From assembly GCA_905250075.1 (NCBI GenBank), contig CAJNOP010000001.1, positions 4,188,514 through 4,252,513 of the forward strand: DNA of 64,000 bases. The letters are read 5' to 3'. Positions 49,441-64,000 of this stretch are shown here, piece after piece. The position numbers were made by a program, and so were the translations under genes. Under the pieces are notes generated by a model. That model was not told where the DNA came from, did no database searches, and saw only the letters and a list, made by a program, of their open reading frames with translations. The stretch comes from Rotaria sp. Silwood1. Lineage: Eukaryota; Rotifera; Eurotatoria; Philodinida; Philodinidae. Within the stretch, counting starts at the first letter, position 1; each line of letters opens with the position of its first letter.

Positions 49441-50599
49441 ACATTAGAAAAAGAAAACAAATAATAAAATAAGTTCATTTATGATATAAAAAAATATAAA
49501 GAAAAACATTGATCATATTAAGAATTGATGTACAGCGGAATCTTTGTGGATTTATACACGACTTATATGAATAATATTTGCATAGTAGGTGACCGCGAAT
49601 TGATAAGGTGTGATGACATTGATTCAATTATATGTATGAATAAAATTGTTGCTTTTCCTTTAAATAAAATTGTAATTCATCTGATAAATTAAACAGCTTT
49701 AAAAAAATTCACTGAACAATTTTAAATAAAATATTATAGATTTATGCTTTTTGATCGTATTCAATGAATCTTATCGTAAATGACACTTCAAGGGGGACGA
49801 ACTATTTCATATGATAGATGATGACAAACTTTCTACATATATATTCAATTATGATATACTGTATTTATGTTTGACTGGCATTTAGTTTGCCCTTAAGCAT
49901 TACATACAAATTGAGAATGATTAAAAGAACAAGTCTCCTGCTGTACATCTCTATGAACATTTATGACCTATTCATAAAGATGTCACTTGTACTTTAAATA
50001 AATACTCATATATGATGTTATCAATTAATGATTACATCTTGATTGATTCAATTGATTTTTTTCTTATTATTGTCACGCTTGAAATTTCTATGTTTTCTTT
50101 TCAGATTTTAGTTGAACAATTCATTTAATAATTGAAAATTCTTCTATTACCCATGTAAATCAATTGGTTAGATTGTCATGATATTAAATCAATATTGACT
50201 ATTTGACAGAACAGATTTCTTTTTCCTGGGATAAATATTAACTATTACTATGACATAGATGTAGATTGGAATGTTTTCTCCTTTTTTTTCAAATGATAAA
50301 ATAAATCAAATAAAATGTCTATTTTAACAAATCAAGGTTTTGACTATTGAAATTGGTTGGCATAGCAAACTTTTTATCTTAACAAAAAATAACCAATGTT
50401 TCTGCAACTGGTGTAAAACTCATAGTCAAACCACTAAAATATATATATCCAATAAAATCCACTACTAATCTTTCAGAATATTAATTCATTTATTTATTCA
50501 ATATTTAATTTAATATCACAGAACAAAGGATTCAAATAGATAATAAAATAACTAGAAAACGAAATAATGACGAATGTTTTCTTTTAAAAAATATTATAA
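49441..50599. other. Intergenic region, convergent 3' ends
   Basis: This spacer lies between two genes that end toward each other. It is AT-rich, without a supported exon, repeat or RNA gene. Confidence 0.5.
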
Positions 50600-51336
50600 T
50601 TAAAGATTACGTATTTGAATTATACGTATCAAAAGTGCTTCACGAATAATTTGATTTTTTGTAGAATTTAGCAAATGGGAAAAGTAAATACTAGAATAAA
50701 GAAGAGAAAAATTAGATTAGATAAAAGAAATATTTTTACTTGAAAAAGAATACTTCGTTGTTTTGTGTATAAACACTCCATTCAATACTAGTTAAATTAG
50801 TATTTTGTAAATCAACTTTTAATTCAATGAAATTCGTTTCTAGTAACCATGAATTAACAGAATAAATAAATCGTTTTGGTTGATCATCGGTATGAATAAT
50901 TAGAATAGATGATATATCATCTATTTAGAAATCTATTAATGTTTTTGTTTTTCTTAACAAATGAGATACTAATCAAGTAAAGGAACTTTTATAATAAGTT
51001 GATATTTTTCACCTTTGTGATTTTGTATTCGTAATGAAACTGATCGTAAATGTTCAACACGAACAATATTTTGATACCAATAAAATAAAATACTCAATGA
51101 TAAAAATGATTCGATAAGCATTTAAATGTAGCAAACCATGGGATATTTATCAATATTTGTTATTATTTTATATACATGCAATCGATTATATTGAAATGTT
51201 GTTTTTTTGTTGTTACTATTAATGTTTTTCTATCCAATGAAGATACATCAAAAGTAATTTCATATTTATATGGAATAGCAAATATTATTATAACAATTGA
51301 GAAATATGTTAAATAACATTGTGAGCAAATTATCAT
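50600..51336 (-). CDS. Unknown small membrane protein (4 exons, about 170 aa)
   Basis: I reconstructed four exons, 51336-51176, 51092-51013, 50920-50740 and 50690-50600, which join in frame and end at TAA. I do not recognise the family. The N-terminus holds one hydrophobic helix (YLTYFSIVIIIFAIPY) and a second short hydrophobic stretch (IILFYWY). The rest looks like a beta-rich domain: RSVSLRI, SILIIHTDD, FIYSVNSWLL, FIELKVDL, SIEWSVYTQ. Three consistent splice phases and coherent amino acid composition support a real gene. The second intron requires a GTGAAA donor inside a frame that could also read through, so that junction is the weakest. Further exons upstream of 51336 are possible. Confidence 0.45.
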
Positions 51337-52993
51337 CGATGAAGTTATTAATAATAACAAATGAATACTATCTCAAATTTTTAAAGAAAATGTCTATCTG
51401 ACGGAATCTTTACTCGGATAGCTTACATAATGAATAACAACAAGACAAGTAATATAGTTTTCCATGTGTAGATGCCACTGAATCTTTCGTTACTAAAAAA
51501 GACATCTTTATTCATATGTAAGTATAAACTTTTGAGAACACAATTTTTGGTTAGTAAAAAAAAATATACAAATGAACAGTGTCAATGTTGAATGGTACGT
51601 TTTCTATATATAAGTACGAGTAAAAGATTCATATTTGGTCAGTAAAAATATAGCTTTCATTACAGAAAGATATAAATTTAAATAAACAAAAAGAACTACA
51701 GAATGAACAAGAAGAAATTCAAAAGAACATTGAATAGAAAAAAAAAAGAATAGATGAAAATTCAGTTATATTGTACTAGCCAAGCATGTTTAACCATTGC
51801 TAGTCTCTCTCTTTTTTTTCTTTTCTCATTGATCGGTAGTACTTTTCTGCTGGTGATGGTTTGCAAGATTTCAGATGGTTACAACCATATCCAACAACTT
51901 GATTGTGTATATATGTAATTGTTAAAAACAAAAGCGTGACAGTTGCATTTTGATTTTTTCCTAATCTAAATTACTTATCATTTTCATACATCAAATATCA
52001 AATGATTTTTTGAACTAATTAATAGTTGATCACTTTTATTTTTATATTTATTTAAACTGACTTTTTGTAATCGATAGTAAAGTACAACCTACATACTTTG
52101 TTGATTTAGTTCATTGATAAGATAAAGTTCATGATTACAAAGATATTGGTGGTACTGTTGAAAATATTTTTGTGTGAATCAAAGAAGAATCTTCTTCAAT
52201 TTAGCGAATCATTGACAATATTTAAAGTTATCGCTAAAAATCTCAAAAAAATATGATGTTCTCTAGACGTTTCTTTCTTTTTGGTTGTTTTATTAGTTGC
52301 TTCTGAGTTGTTGTTTGTATTTTTAATAATGATTGGTTTTTGACTTGCTTTTCATCTTCCATTTCTCCATAAATAATGGTGATACTAAATTGAATATAGC
52401 TGTAGAATTCGATAATTGACGCATATCAGTATCTTCTCTATTATTTCTATTGCAATATGTTTGTCATCTATTTGAATCCAATTATAACATATATTAATTT
52501 TTATATTTATGCTTTAACTTAATTTACTGATTTTGAAACATGTTAATCAATTTAGTTATTTTAATAATAGACCATTTAAAAAACTTCTTCATTTATTTTT
52601 CTGACCATTTTAAATAATAATCGAAATTTGTTTTACATAATGCTTGTCCTATACTACATTTCAAAAAGTAATTCTTGAATGCCAATAATCCATTATTCAA
52701 GTTTCAAGCTGCAGAATACCAAAATGAAGCGGTATGAAAAAAAAAATACTTTAAAAAAAATGCAACGATAGTTAGAAACACTTTGCAATGTTTTTTTATT
52801 GTTCATTTTAAAAATAGTGTGTTCAGAGTAATCATTTGTCAGATTGTAACTACGATGAAAAAAATTCAAAATTAAAAGTATGAATACATTTATACATAAA
52901 GATCAATCTCAATCTATGAAATGTGAATTTCAAAAAGATTGAATGTCGATTACTTGTTTAACAAGATCAAAATAAAAACGAGAAGACAAGTTT
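51337..52993. other. Intergenic region, no supported gene
   Basis: AT-rich spacer with no exon, RNA gene or clear repeat that I can support. It separates the unknown membrane gene from the 3' end of the LamG gene. Confidence 0.5.
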
Positions 52994-55900
52994 TTACGGA
53001 TTCGCCAATGTATAAACTTCGGAAGCACTTAGTTCTCTTGCATATATTCTTAATTCATCCATCATACCATAGAATTGTCCTTTCGTAATAGAGCCCGTTG
53101 CACAATTCGCTTGACCTGACAATGAATTACCGAGTGTGAGTGTATTAGGCCCACCTGATGGAGCATACGTGAAAGGACCTGTTGATCCAATTAATGTTCC
53201 ATTTACCCACAGACGAACACCGTTTGTAGAACTATATGAAGTAACAATATGAATCCATACACCAAGAGGAATCACCGATCCAACGACTTCTGCTGCCATA
53301 CCATTGTTCCAATTTAGACCGATTATCTGATATGATGAAGAAAGACCTAAGATCGGTAAACACCAACCCAGTCCAGTTGTACTATAACGAAAAAAAAAAC
53401 AAAATATTACAACGAGATGACTATAAAACAAAAGTGTCAGAATGAATCACTAATTTTTATTTTGCCAAAAAGAATTATCTTGTATTTTACATCTAGTTTC
53501 ACTTACAGAGATGACATATGAATGATTGTTCCATTACCAACTGCTGGTGATGATTTGTAAATCCAAATAGAAATTGAATATGATCGATAAGTAGATCCTA
53601 ACAGAGTAAAGCCAGTTGCTTGAAAATATTGTCCATTTCCATTCATTAAAATGGCTTGATTCACCCGTCCAGTTGTCGACGTCAGACTAACTCCAGTCTA
53701 TTAGAAAAAAACAAAAAATCATATACAACATGTCTTTAGAAAAATAGATGATTTAAGCAAAACTAGGATTTAAACTAGATTATACACAAATAAGAAAAGT
53801 TTGCAAAAAAACAATCAATCTATGCACTATGTTTATTTTTTTTTTACATACTCCATTAATTCCATTTGGTCCTGAATCATAAAATGAACCGTTATCAAAT
53901 GAATAGTATGCTACTAAAGTTGCATCATCGAGAACTTCAGCTGCAGTTTTTGCTCTTGATACATACGCTACTTGATCAAGATATCCTGTCCAAAAATAAT
54001 AAGGTGTTGCAGCACCTGTATTATTAATTGCACCTATGGTAATAGCACCAGACATAGCTTGAAATGGATTTGATGATGTATGTGTACATGTAATATATCC
54101 ATTCAAATAAACATATTGTGTTAGAGTAGAATAATCATAAACAAATCCAAAATGATGCCATTCATTAAGTGAAACAATTGTTGAACTCCAACAATCATTT
54201 CCATAAAATGCAAAATAAGTGGAATTTTGTCGAATCATCAAATATAAACATTTATTAGTAGTAGGTGTTTGACACATACCAACCATTAAATTATCATAGT
54301 TGACTAAAGAAAGAAAATATGTGAATTCCTAAATATAAATAAATCTCATTTAGTTATTTTTTTATATTTACCTAAACTAGTTGGATAAGCCCATATTTCC
54401 CAAGTGAAACTTGTATATGTCATATTTTTATAGGTTGAAACAAGAACATATTGTGAATTGATTGCGTTAACAGAGAGAGCTGAGCCATAACCAGTATATC
54501 CAGGTGAAACAAATGTAGGACTATTCATTCCAACGCCATTGTAGACATTATATAGATCATTATAATTGGAATCAAATGACCAAAACATATATGTTGGTGG
54601 CACAGCTGTCGTTGTTGTTGTTGTTGATGCTTAAAAGTTCAAAACTCGATTAAAGAAAATTTTTGTGAAACTCACATATATTTTCGAAGAAAATAGTGAG
54701 TGTAAGTTTTAAGTCGAAGATTTTGCGGCTATCCCGTTCCCTTCCTCATAATAGACACTCATTTATAGACACCAACCATCACAAACTATAGCAATCGAGA
54801 AAAATAAGTGTCAGACTTGCTAAAGTTTTTTTGTAAAATAAATCAAGTTAGAATGTTCGAAAAGCAGCAAATAAAACAATATGAAAAATAATGAACGAAA
54901 AGCAACATAGCAAACCAAGAGTAGGTTGGCTACGAAACAATAAAAAATTTCTGTTCGAAATATAGAAATTAGAGAGATGCTTACTCTCATGATCGACTAA
55001 CCTGCGAAACAACTATATAATCTACGAGTAATTTTTCACGTAATGTATTTCATATTAGTTTAATAAGACTTAGAGAGCATATGTGAGTTTCACATTTCAG
55101 CTCCAATGGTGCTACGCTAACCAGCTTTGCATCTTTGAGACAGCAACTGAACATGAACATGTTCCATTCGATAGCCAATTCGAATTGGTTTAGTGACAGA
55201 AAACTTGAACTTTGAAGAAATATAACTTTATGCGAATGTCACGATAGATCAAATGTAAACAGCACTTGAAGAAAATAGATGTCATGCATTGAGAATAAGT
55301 TTTTGTTTTTCTACTTTCTCTTATTCAGTAGTAAGGTTATTTTTTAATAGGAAGTTAATTACCAATATTGAATCTGATGTTGCAAGACTGATCTTTATCA
55401 TACACTTGTGTTTCAATAACTTCTCTATTATATAAATGTTACATTCTAGCGATGTATACATGATAGCTTGTTTACATCTTGCGATACTCTGATTTTAAAG
55501 AATAATTTGAAAACAAAATTGCAACTTGCAACTTTAGTACACTAGTCTTATCGATTTTTCATAATGCTTATAATATGAAGTACGATCGTGAGACGATTTC
55601 ACACAGTATAGTTATATGTTTTAGCTGGTAAAGTATTTATAAATAGAATTATTCCATTGCTTGCCAACTCTCGTCTTTATATTAGCAAAAATCTTTTGCA
55701 ATTTAAGCGTCTTAATCGTTACAATCAGTAAATATCTGTTTACTATTCATATAAAATGAACATGTGGATAAACAATACGAAAAATTACAAGAAAGATAAT
55801 GACTGACTCTTCGACTTGATATCTTTATGATACTTGATGAACAGAGCAAGATAGACTTACTTGTAGACGTTGTACTTGTGGCTTAAAAATAATGAATATA

Positions 55901-58552
55901 ATGACCTATCGAATAATTCGATTGAAAATAGTCCTACTTGATGTTGATGTACTAGTAGTTGATGTTGTTTTCGTTGTTGTTGTTGTAGTCGTTGTTGTTG
56001 TTGTTGTTGTTGTTGTAGTCGTTGTTGATGTTGTACTAGTAGTTGATGTTGTTGTTGTAGTCGTTGTTGATGTTGTTTTCGTCGTCGTTGTTGTTGTTGT
56101 TGTGGTTGTTGTAGTTGTTGTGGTTGTTGTAGTCGTTGTTGATGTNNNNNNNNNNGTTGATGTTGTACTAGTAGTTGATGTTGTTGTAGTTGTTGTTGTT
56201 GTAGTTGTTGTTGTTGTTGTCGTTGTTGATGTTGATGTAGTGGTTGTAGCAGTTGCTGGAATAAAATAGATTCGATGACTTTTATGCTTTAAAAAGCTGC
56301 ATTAAAACTTACTACTAGTTGTTGAAGCTATAATAATAGTAAAGAAAAGCAATATTAGAAATAAGTTGAAAACTAATTGGGTAACATACTTGTTGTTGTG
56401 GTAACTAATGTTGATTAAGTCATAATAAAATACAAATGAAACTAAGTTCAAAACCAATTAAACGACGTTTTTCTTCTGTGCTATACTTTTGAGTGTATAT
56501 TTTTTTTTATTAATTTACTTCTATTATTAGCTCGCAAGATACATTAACAAATTTAAAGAACAAAATAAAAGATATGATTAATAAACGTTTTTCGATTACA
56601 ACAAATGACTCATCAATGCATAGCATTTGAATGAGTTTATTCACACTTCTTATTTGAAAGAAATCAATATAAGATTAAGTCACAATCGAATCAAGACAGT
56701 TTTCAGGAACTTTTAATCATCACAGCACTCTACTTGACAAATCCATTATTGAACGACAATTTTAGTGAACGAAATAAATAATCACATTTATCATCATTTG
56801 AAATTAAGTTTGGTGATTACCAAAAATACAAACATTAAATTGATAAGTAAAACGTCACTAAGGTGTTATCGCCAAGAGTTCAAGAAAAACATGTAATCTT
56901 TAGGTTAATGGAATTTGCACGAACTTAAAGCTCATACTAATAATTACATGGAAAAAGTCAATTAACTCTTCAAAAACGCCATGACAGTCTTTCTATCGAC
57001 AAGTATTGGTACTATCTCTCACACTTATTATCAACAAACAACTTCTTGAACGTACATATCTCTTCAAAGATGCAACAATCATTGTATTATGATTCTCGAG
57101 AAAGCTGAAACTAACACAAGTGTACTCAAATATGTCAAATGATTTAATATTTCACCATTAAAAGTACAAATAATTATTTATAATGTTTTTATTATACCAT
57201 GTTTTCAACTTATATATACAATATGGTCGTAATTGTTGATCAGCACAATTAAAAAAAACCGAAGCGAGATCTAGACATATTGAGCAACTTATCAATAAAT
57301 GGACGGGGGCCTTTCTCACAGGACAAATCATTTAGGAACAAAAAGTTACTATGCCTTGTACTAGAATACAATTACGCATCTTCATTCAATTTTGTAGCAA
57401 GTAAGGGTGTGGGTGTATGAATCGATATCTTCTCTTCTTTCACATCCACACCCTGAAAATATGTTGCAAAATTTTATGCATGCAATCCTTTGTCCTAGCA
57501 ACGTTCTGTCCATGCAAAGAATTGTCTGCGTCGAGTTGTCCGCAACTATTTGTCCATGATGATCTGTCGTTGCGCCCTTTTGCTGACGTTGTGAAGTTTT
57601 CATATATTTCATGAAAATTGAACTTTTGCAATATACTTTAACAGAATTTTGGCTAGGTTTATTTGGATGTACTTGCAGAAATATATTTGCTAACTTTGAT
57701 AAATGTGTCAATCCCTGTTTCATTCAGACTTTAACTTTTTTTTTTAGGAACTACCGTATTTCTTCACCATTTTTCTTCATTGTATGTCATTACTCTTTAC
57801 AAAATGAAGTGTGAGTGTGGGTGTGGGTGTGTAAATTTTCTGTTCACCTATTTCCACACCTATCATACATAGAAATTAGTTGTTACTGGCAGTAGAACTA
57901 GTAGTGATTTGAATGTCTGCAATCACTGAAATAATTGATTATATTAAAAAAAAGAAAAGAATGCATTAAATAGATGATATTTTCAAAAAATAATAATAGT
58001 GTACTACACAGAGAAAAAATATTCTCGTACATTAACATCAACTTATTTATACGTAGCTTAATTTTTAATTACATCATAGAGTAGTTCACTTCCATTGATT
58101 TGTTTTTCGTTATCTTGAAATAAACTAATAACTTTTACCGTGATATTTACCTTTATTCGATGTCGCTCGACCAACAGTCAGTGCCACAGGCACACCAACA
58201 CACGCTGCTACTACAGCAACAGCTACTATCGCCGTTGCTACCTTTGATAAAGGTGTTTCTAGGAAAGCACTAGCACGTTTCCTTCATTCATGAAGAAACA
58301 AGTAATAGCTAAAGTTTGAGTTTGATTCCGAAATCTTTTACTTACGTAGCAATGTTTGAGTCGACGTTTACTACCGAGTCAAGATCAACATTGATCTTAG
58401 ATGGTGATTGTGTTTGTAGCTGCTGTCGATAGGTCTGCTGTTGCTATAATAGTAAGAATGACTTTATATATGTCGAAGAAAAAAAAGATGACCATTGAAC
58501 TTACAAGACGTTGAGGTAGATAGTCACATCTAGCTTGTGAGACGGTTGGCAT
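52994..58552 (-). CDS. Type II membrane protein with Thr-rich stalk and two LamG-like domains
   Basis: The start at 58552 (MPTVSQARCDYLPQRL) leads into a Gln-rich cytoplasmic segment, then a TM helix (VATAIVAVAVVAACVGVPVA) with no signal peptide. Mini-exons follow: one near 57925-57884, then 56404-56390 (15 nt), 56327-56313 (15 nt), 56255-55938 (Thr/Ser repeat) and 55881-55861 (21 nt). All join in phase 1 and encode a Thr-rich, mucin-like stalk. From 54629 two concanavalin-like (LamG-like jellyroll) domains follow: the first with FTWEIWAYPTS, EWHHFGFVYD and GYLDQVAYVSRA, the second with ISIWIYKSS, VWIHIVTSYS, VRLWVNGTLIG and MMDELRIYARELS, ending at TAA. Ligand unknown; LamG-like domains often bind glycans or matrix. 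Introns of 1.0-1.5 kb occur around the stalk exons. Stalk length is uncertain because of a run of N. Confidence 0.8.
55938..56255 (-). repeat. Thr/Ser-rich ACA/ACT codon repeat (mucin-like stalk exon)
   Basis: On the coding (minus) strand this exon is nearly all ACA, ACT, ACG and TCA codons. A longer word, ACTACTAGTACAACATC, recurs about every 80-140 nt (near 55950, 56030 and 56170), showing internal tandem duplication. It encodes a stretch fit for dense O-glycosylation. Confidence 0.75.
56146..56155. other. Assembly gap (10 N) inside the Thr-rich exon
   Basis: Ten N bases interrupt the repeat. The same GTTGATGT word stands on both sides, so the gap probably replaces a collapsed or unresolved tandem repeat of unknown true length. 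Confidence 0.95.
57403..57832. repeat. GC-richer insert with TGTGGG-type G-rich ends, in LamG-gene intron
   Basis: An intron segment of higher GC is bounded by G-rich words. At 57403-57455 AGGGTGTGGGTGT faces its near inverse ACATCCACACCCT across 27 nt, forming a hairpin. At 57809-57832 the strand reads GTGAGTGTGGGTGTGGGTGT, two and a half TGTGGG units. The TGTGGG unit resembles the telomeric repeat I recall for bdelloid rotifers. Between them are TTTGTCC and CTGTCC words in loose repetition. Confidence 0.4.
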
Positions 58553-61276
58553 GATCAATGCTGCTTTTTGTCACGCACTTTCATCAATACCATTGATGTT
58601 TGTGACAGGGAGCTAATGTATTTCAATAACAATAATTAATGTAATGAAATGGTATTTACTTAACGAAAAGCTTTCAAACACTTTCACTATTTGTTTATTG
58701 TAGTGCGTGAAAATTGTTTCAAATCAATTTTACGAAACAACAAAACGAGTATATATAAAGAAAGTGGATACTTTTTTAAAAAAATGACAAAAAACAAGTA
58801 TTCAGCCATCATTCTTCAACTACGTCGTTCCAGTTTACTTCTTCTGAAAACATCTTAAATCATATGCCCCCAAACATGTTTTGAATGAACTTTTTACATA
58901 ATAACAATTGTAAAAGTGAAGAGAAAAAGATGAATAGAAATATAATTTCTAACCATATTATTTATCTAACCTTGCAATTTCTGTAAGACATAGAACCTGA
59001 TTCAATCAACTAATTATCTAATCACTGCCTAGTTTTTGACTCTTCAAACAACACAGTTAGACTTTTGTGCTCAATTACGATTTATCATACAATATATATA
59101 TAAAGGGTGTTGATATGTTCTATTGAAGTATAATAAATCCATGTTCATTCATGCCGCATTACAGACAGAGAGTTAAATCAGAATGATATTAAGAAAGTTT
59201 TTTTTTACATCGATCTATAAATCATAAACGTTGAGAATGGAATAACAAAACGGAGTAACTCATCATATAAGTTGACAATGTTTAAAATTCAATCATGTTA
59301 GAATGTCAATACGCTATTAGTTCATTCTAGTTGTATTTTATCTTTAAGAACAGTTACACATTTTACTCATGGTATTGTTTTGACATATATGACTTTCCAT
59401 CTTAAGAAATATGTAATTGATATATGCTTTAGAAAAGTACTAAATATAATTGATTCTGTTATTACTTGCAAGTCATTACATTTTAGTTCCATATAACAAT
59501 AGTACTTTGAAACTAGTGCAGATAATTACACAGTGTAATAGCCACAGATAAAGTCACTGAATTAGAAATGAAGCTGATTATTGGCTTTAGTAATAGTGAC
59601 TTATAGATAATACGAATATGAAATATGATAATAAGTGTTAGAAAAATCTTGCTTGTTTTTGACTTTCTCGTCGTTGAAGCTTATACAAAAATGTGAAGTT
59701 CTCATGCTTTCAGATGCATAATACGATCTTTTTAGTGATTATCATTGTCACTGGACAAATAAAAAAGGTTAGATAATGACGCATTCAAAATAGTAACTTA
59801 ATCAATAATTACTTTTGTTAACTCTGTTAACTGTGAAAATTTGTTTCGAAATAAATAAAAGTTACAAAAAGAAAGTTTTCGAAATTACTGTTCACACGCA
59901 GAAAATTTGAATTTTTCTTTCAAAGTTCACATTTGTCAACCGATCAGAAACTGTTGATTGTGAGTTTAGAATTTCTTCAAATAATTGAACGGTTGTCTCA
60001 AATAATTTGACGATATGCTAAACTTTTTCAGGTGTTATAATGTAAACAATTTTTATCAAATGGATTATGCTTTAATAAAAACACTATTTCCAGAAAGAAA
60101 AAATAATGCTTTCAGCCACTTCAACTATTGTTGAAGATTTACTACTTTGTGAACATTTTTCTTTTACAAAATTACAAAATACGAAAGAAATAAAACTATG
60201 TGGATGATTTGGATTGAAAAACATGTTTTTATGAAAATGAATATTTTCGAAATAATATATGTAAATTTTCTATGTGTTTAATTTTATTTTTTCTTTAGTA
60301 AAAATGACTTATCAGAGTTTGTTTCAGAATATAAGACAAAAACAAACGGTTTAAATATTTTTATTTGATTAAATAATGATAATTCGTGTGTAACATTGAT
60401 TTGATTTTGATTCGTTTGATTTGTAGACGAAGAATTATTTAACACGATGTCACATACTTTTTTACCATCTGTACAAAGAATATCAAAATCTAGTTGTTTT
60501 GAACATGTTTAGTAAATATTTGCCTCTCTCATCAAAATTTGCCCAAGAACAATGATTTGTAGGTGAAGTTCGAACTACTCTTATTTCTAATTTTTTTTTA
60601 ATGATCTTTAGTATGAATAAAAGAAAATACAATCAATCATAAAAATATATAAGATATCGATATTGTGATCTTATCTATTTCGATGTCAATCTGATCTTCC
60701 ATAATTTTATAGGTGTTGAATTAAAGAGAATATTTTGGTTTGTTGTTTATAAAACATGTATTTATTGTTATCGGGAAATGTGAGAAGTATTTATGTAATG
60801 ATATCAAATTCATCAAGATTGAAAACTACAAAAATGTATGTTCAATATATTATTTTATAATTCATTGTTTGGAAAGTATACGTTTCGATTTCAACAAAGT
60901 TGTTTAGTAACTAATTCAGATTTCTGTATTTGGTAAAAATAAATCTAATTTGTCAAGATTCTATTCCTCAGTTAATAAAATACTTCAGATAACGGGTATT
61001 TTAAGATTCAGTTTTTTCTTTTATCTTTCATGTTGAAAACGAAATGTATGTGAGATACACAAATACATACGTATATAGTTCTTTTTATAGTTACAATTAG
61101 CTCCACATTATTTGACGTCAGATAATGGAAATCGGAAAATTTATATGATTGGAAAGAATTTAAAAAAAAGAAAGGTATACAATCTTTGAATACATGATCA
61201 AGTGTTTATGAATATTTGAAATACACTGTAGAAATATTAGCCATATCCTCAATTGAAATATATTATAATATGTTTA
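58553..61276. other. Intergenic region, about 2.7 kb, no supported gene
   Basis: AT-rich sequence without long frames, recognisable exons or RNA genes. It holds the promoter region of the LamG gene at its left end and the 3' flank of the protease locus at its right end. Confidence 0.5.

Positions 61277-64000
<2,724 letters not shown>

Noticed and set aside
55892..56269. Plus-strand frame of almost pure Val and Asp across the N run
   Set aside because: It is the antisense shadow of the Thr/Ser codon repeat (GTT is the complement of AAC within ACA runs) and has no independent support.
57382..57723. Open frame of 113 codons on the minus strand within the LamG-gene intron
   Set aside because: It overlaps the GC-richer insert, has no recognisable motif, and overlaps other frames on both strands; higher GC alone lengthens chance frames.
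59090..59130. TATAAAGGGTGTTGATATG as a possible second end of the TMEM192-type element
   Set aside because: Only the first nine bases resemble the element terminus, and no inverted partner was seen nearby.

Overview
The window looks like nuclear DNA of a small metazoan, most likely a bdelloid rotifer. The reasons are AT-rich sequence, genes cut by many 50-70 nt introns with GT..AG ends and T-rich acceptors, a few introns of 1-2 kb, tight gene spacing, and a type II membrane protein with a Thr-rich stalk and LamG-like domains. The phylum is an inference from these features and from animal-type orthologues (ZW10, ZFYVE26, TIMM50, MFSD1, TMEM192, HINT3). I cannot name the genus.

Layout. 1-146: possible last exon of a gene entering from the left. 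899-2163 (+): secreted serine protease with an N-terminal WxxW domain. 3273-3758 (-): intronless unknown protein ending in a CaaX box. 6256-35731 (-): five genes in one orientation, in transcription order MFSD1, TIMM50, ZFYVE26, ZW10, HINT3, each separated by only 91-198 nt. 36084-40102 (+): an intronless FCP1-like HAD protein of a plant-like type, then TMEM192 only 76 nt downstream. 43584-49374 (+): a 16-exon cell-adhesion receptor (five Ig, one FN3, TM, cytoplasmic tail). 50600-51336 (-): an unrecognised 170-residue membrane protein reconstructed from four exons. 52994-58552 (-): type II membrane protein with a Thr-rich stalk and two LamG-like domains, with an assembly gap inside the stalk. 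61277-64000 (-): a decayed tandem trypsin locus running off the right edge.

The genes at 6-40 kb look like two operon-like units (five genes on -, two on +) diverging from a shared 352 bp region at 35732-36083. Nearly every downstream start codon is preceded at 0-15 nt by a pyrimidine-rich AG acceptor, as expected for spliced-leader trans-splicing, which is known in rotifers. Three members (MFSD1, ZFYVE26, TMEM192) belong to the lysosome in other animals.

The long introns are not empty. At least four hold inverted-repeat (foldback or MITE-like) elements, the clearest being a 973 bp element with about 215 bp terminal inverted repeats and a TA target duplication in a TMEM192 intron.
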